7,098 nt of DNA from Thiotrichaceae bacterium (GTDB taxonomy: Bacteria; Pseudomonadota; Gammaproteobacteria; Thiotrichales; Thiotrichaceae): NCBI GenBank assembly GCA_027024625.1, contig JALVRY010000020.1:606-7703 (forward strand), given 5' to 3'. How positions within the stretch are numbered: the first letter of the stretch is position 1; each line of letters starts with the position of its first letter. The notes beneath the pieces are model-generated. The model saw only the letters and a list, made by a program, of their open reading frames with translations. It was not told where the DNA came from and made no database searches. Shown here piece after piece: positions 6,259 to 7,098 of this stretch. A program made the translations under genes and the position numbers.

Positions 6259-7098
6259 ATGTCTAAAATCATCTTTTCACTCATATTATTAGTATCACTC
6301 AGCGGATGCTCACAATTAGTCAGCCGCGACTCAGGCGGACATGCCATCTCCAGTAGCTTGGTTGACTTCCTCTATCCCAATAAGGATTCAAGGGTAAAAC
6401 ACAAAGAAGAAATCCCCGTGCTAAAACTACCCGTTAGAGTTGGAATCGCCTTTTTACCCTCACAAAACTGGCGCGGACAAGGGCTTGATGAAGCCCATAA
6501 AATGCGCTTGCTAAGCAAAGTGAAATCTTCCTTCGGCAAACACCGTTTTATAGAAAGCATCAGCATTATCCCCAGCGTTTACCTAAAAGAAGGTAAAGGC
6601 TTCAGCACGCTAGAGCGTGTCGCAAAACTGCATGATGTAGACATCATGGCGCTGGTTTCCTATGACCAAATCACCCAAACCAGACACAAAAAAGTCTCAC
6701 TTCTATACTGGACAATCGTCGGCATGTACGTAATTCCTGGCAATGAAAACAGCGTAGAAACCTTTGTAGACACCGCCGTCTTCGATGTAAGAAGCCGCAA
6801 AATGCTACTACGCGCCCCCGGCATAAACAGCCTACGAAAAAGCTCAACCGCGATTGACGTTGGTAAAGTCCTATCCTCAAAATCAAAACAAGGCTTCAAC
6901 CTAGCCTTTGACGACATGATTACCAATTTAAACAGCGAATTAACCAGATTCAGAGCACGCGCCAAAGAAGGTAGAAGCGTGAAGATTCAGCACCAGCAAG
7001 GCTACTCTAGTGGCAGCGGCGGCGGATCATTTGGCTGGATATTGTTGGTATTGCTAGGGCTGGGAATTTCTAGAAAGGTTTATAATAATAGGAAGTAC
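6259..7098 (+). CDS. Rhombotarget-type lipoprotein with GlyGly-CTERM tail, open at window edge
   Basis: 280 codons are open to the last base, so the stop lies just beyond the window; the C-terminal tail looks essentially complete. The N-terminus is a short lipoprotein signal peptide, basic K3, a hydrophobic core and the lipobox L-S-G-C with C17 as the lipidated residue. Ser at +2, not Asp, suggests outer-membrane sorting. The body (about 30-235) is a mixed alpha/beta domain without a motif I recognise, including a ALVSYDQITQT stretch near 131-141. The C-terminus is a GlyGly-CTERM signal: GSGGGSFGW (252-260), a hydrophobic helix ILLVLLGLGI (261-270) and then basic residues R272, K273, R278 and K279. 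This tail is the recognition signal of rhombosortase proteases. The pair of signals matches what is called a rhombotarget lipoprotein. AAGGA (6246-6250) precedes the ATG. It follows the PspA-family gene on the same strand but after a terminator, so it may be separately regulated. Confidence 0.88.
   Translation, partial: MSKIIFSLILLVSLSGCSQLVSRDSGGHAISSSLVDFLYPNKDSRVKHKEEIPVLKLPVRVGIAFLPSQNWRGQGLDEAHKMRLLSKVKSSFGKHRFIESISIIPSVYLKEGKGFSTLERVAKLHDVDIMALVSYDQITQTRHKKVSLLYWTIVGMYVIPGNENSVETFVDTAVFDVRSRKMLLRAPGINSLRKSSTAIDVGKVLSSKSKQGFNLAFDDMITNLNSELTRFRARAKEGRSVKIQHQQGYSSGSGGGSFGWILLVLLGLGISRKVYNNRKY

Noticed and set aside
6372..6965. Minus-strand open frames opposite the lipoprotein gene
   Set aside because: The plus-strand frame has a ribosome binding site, lipobox and GlyGly-CTERM tail and is uninterrupted; the opposite frames have none of these and overlap one another.

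Overview
The window looks like part of a Gram-negative, most likely gammaproteobacterial, chromosome of fairly AT-rich composition. This rests on a type VI secretion (T6SS) effector module, a PspA/IM30-family gene and a lipoprotein with a GlyGly-CTERM (rhombosortase) tail. The genus cannot be named from the sequence alone.

Left part, minus strand, positions 4882 down to 1: a tight three-gene T6SS effector operon read right to left. It holds a VgrG spike protein, a DUF1795/DcrB-like chaperone of the EagR type, and a large PAAR-Rhs effector whose 3' end, with the polymorphic C-terminal toxin and any immunity gene, lies beyond position 1. Gaps are 20 and 12 nt, and the two downstream genes have clear Shine-Dalgarno sites just before their starts. 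The expected arrangement is that EagR shields the hydrophobic helices of the effector, the PAAR domain caps the VgrG needle, and the Rhs shell carries the unseen toxin.

Middle, about 4883-5172: a divergent intergenic region with a plausible sigma70-type promoter facing right, short dyads around it, and only a weak promoter candidate facing left.

Right part, plus strand, positions 5173-7098: a YiaA/YiaB-type two-helix membrane protein, 11 nt later a coiled-coil PspA/IM30-family protein, a strong hairpin terminator, and then a lipoprotein gene whose reading frame is still open at the window edge. The lipoprotein has an N-terminal lipobox and a C-terminal GlyGly-CTERM sorting tail, the layout of a 'rhombotarget lipoprotein'. 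These three genes look like an envelope-stress or membrane-maintenance group. Nothing in the sequence proves a functional link with the divergent T6SS module.

The points most worth a second look are the doubly sorted lipoprotein and its membrane-stress partners, the effector's unusual N-terminus (extension before a degenerate prePAAR motif), its long acid-free cationic linker, and the missing toxin tip to the left of the window.
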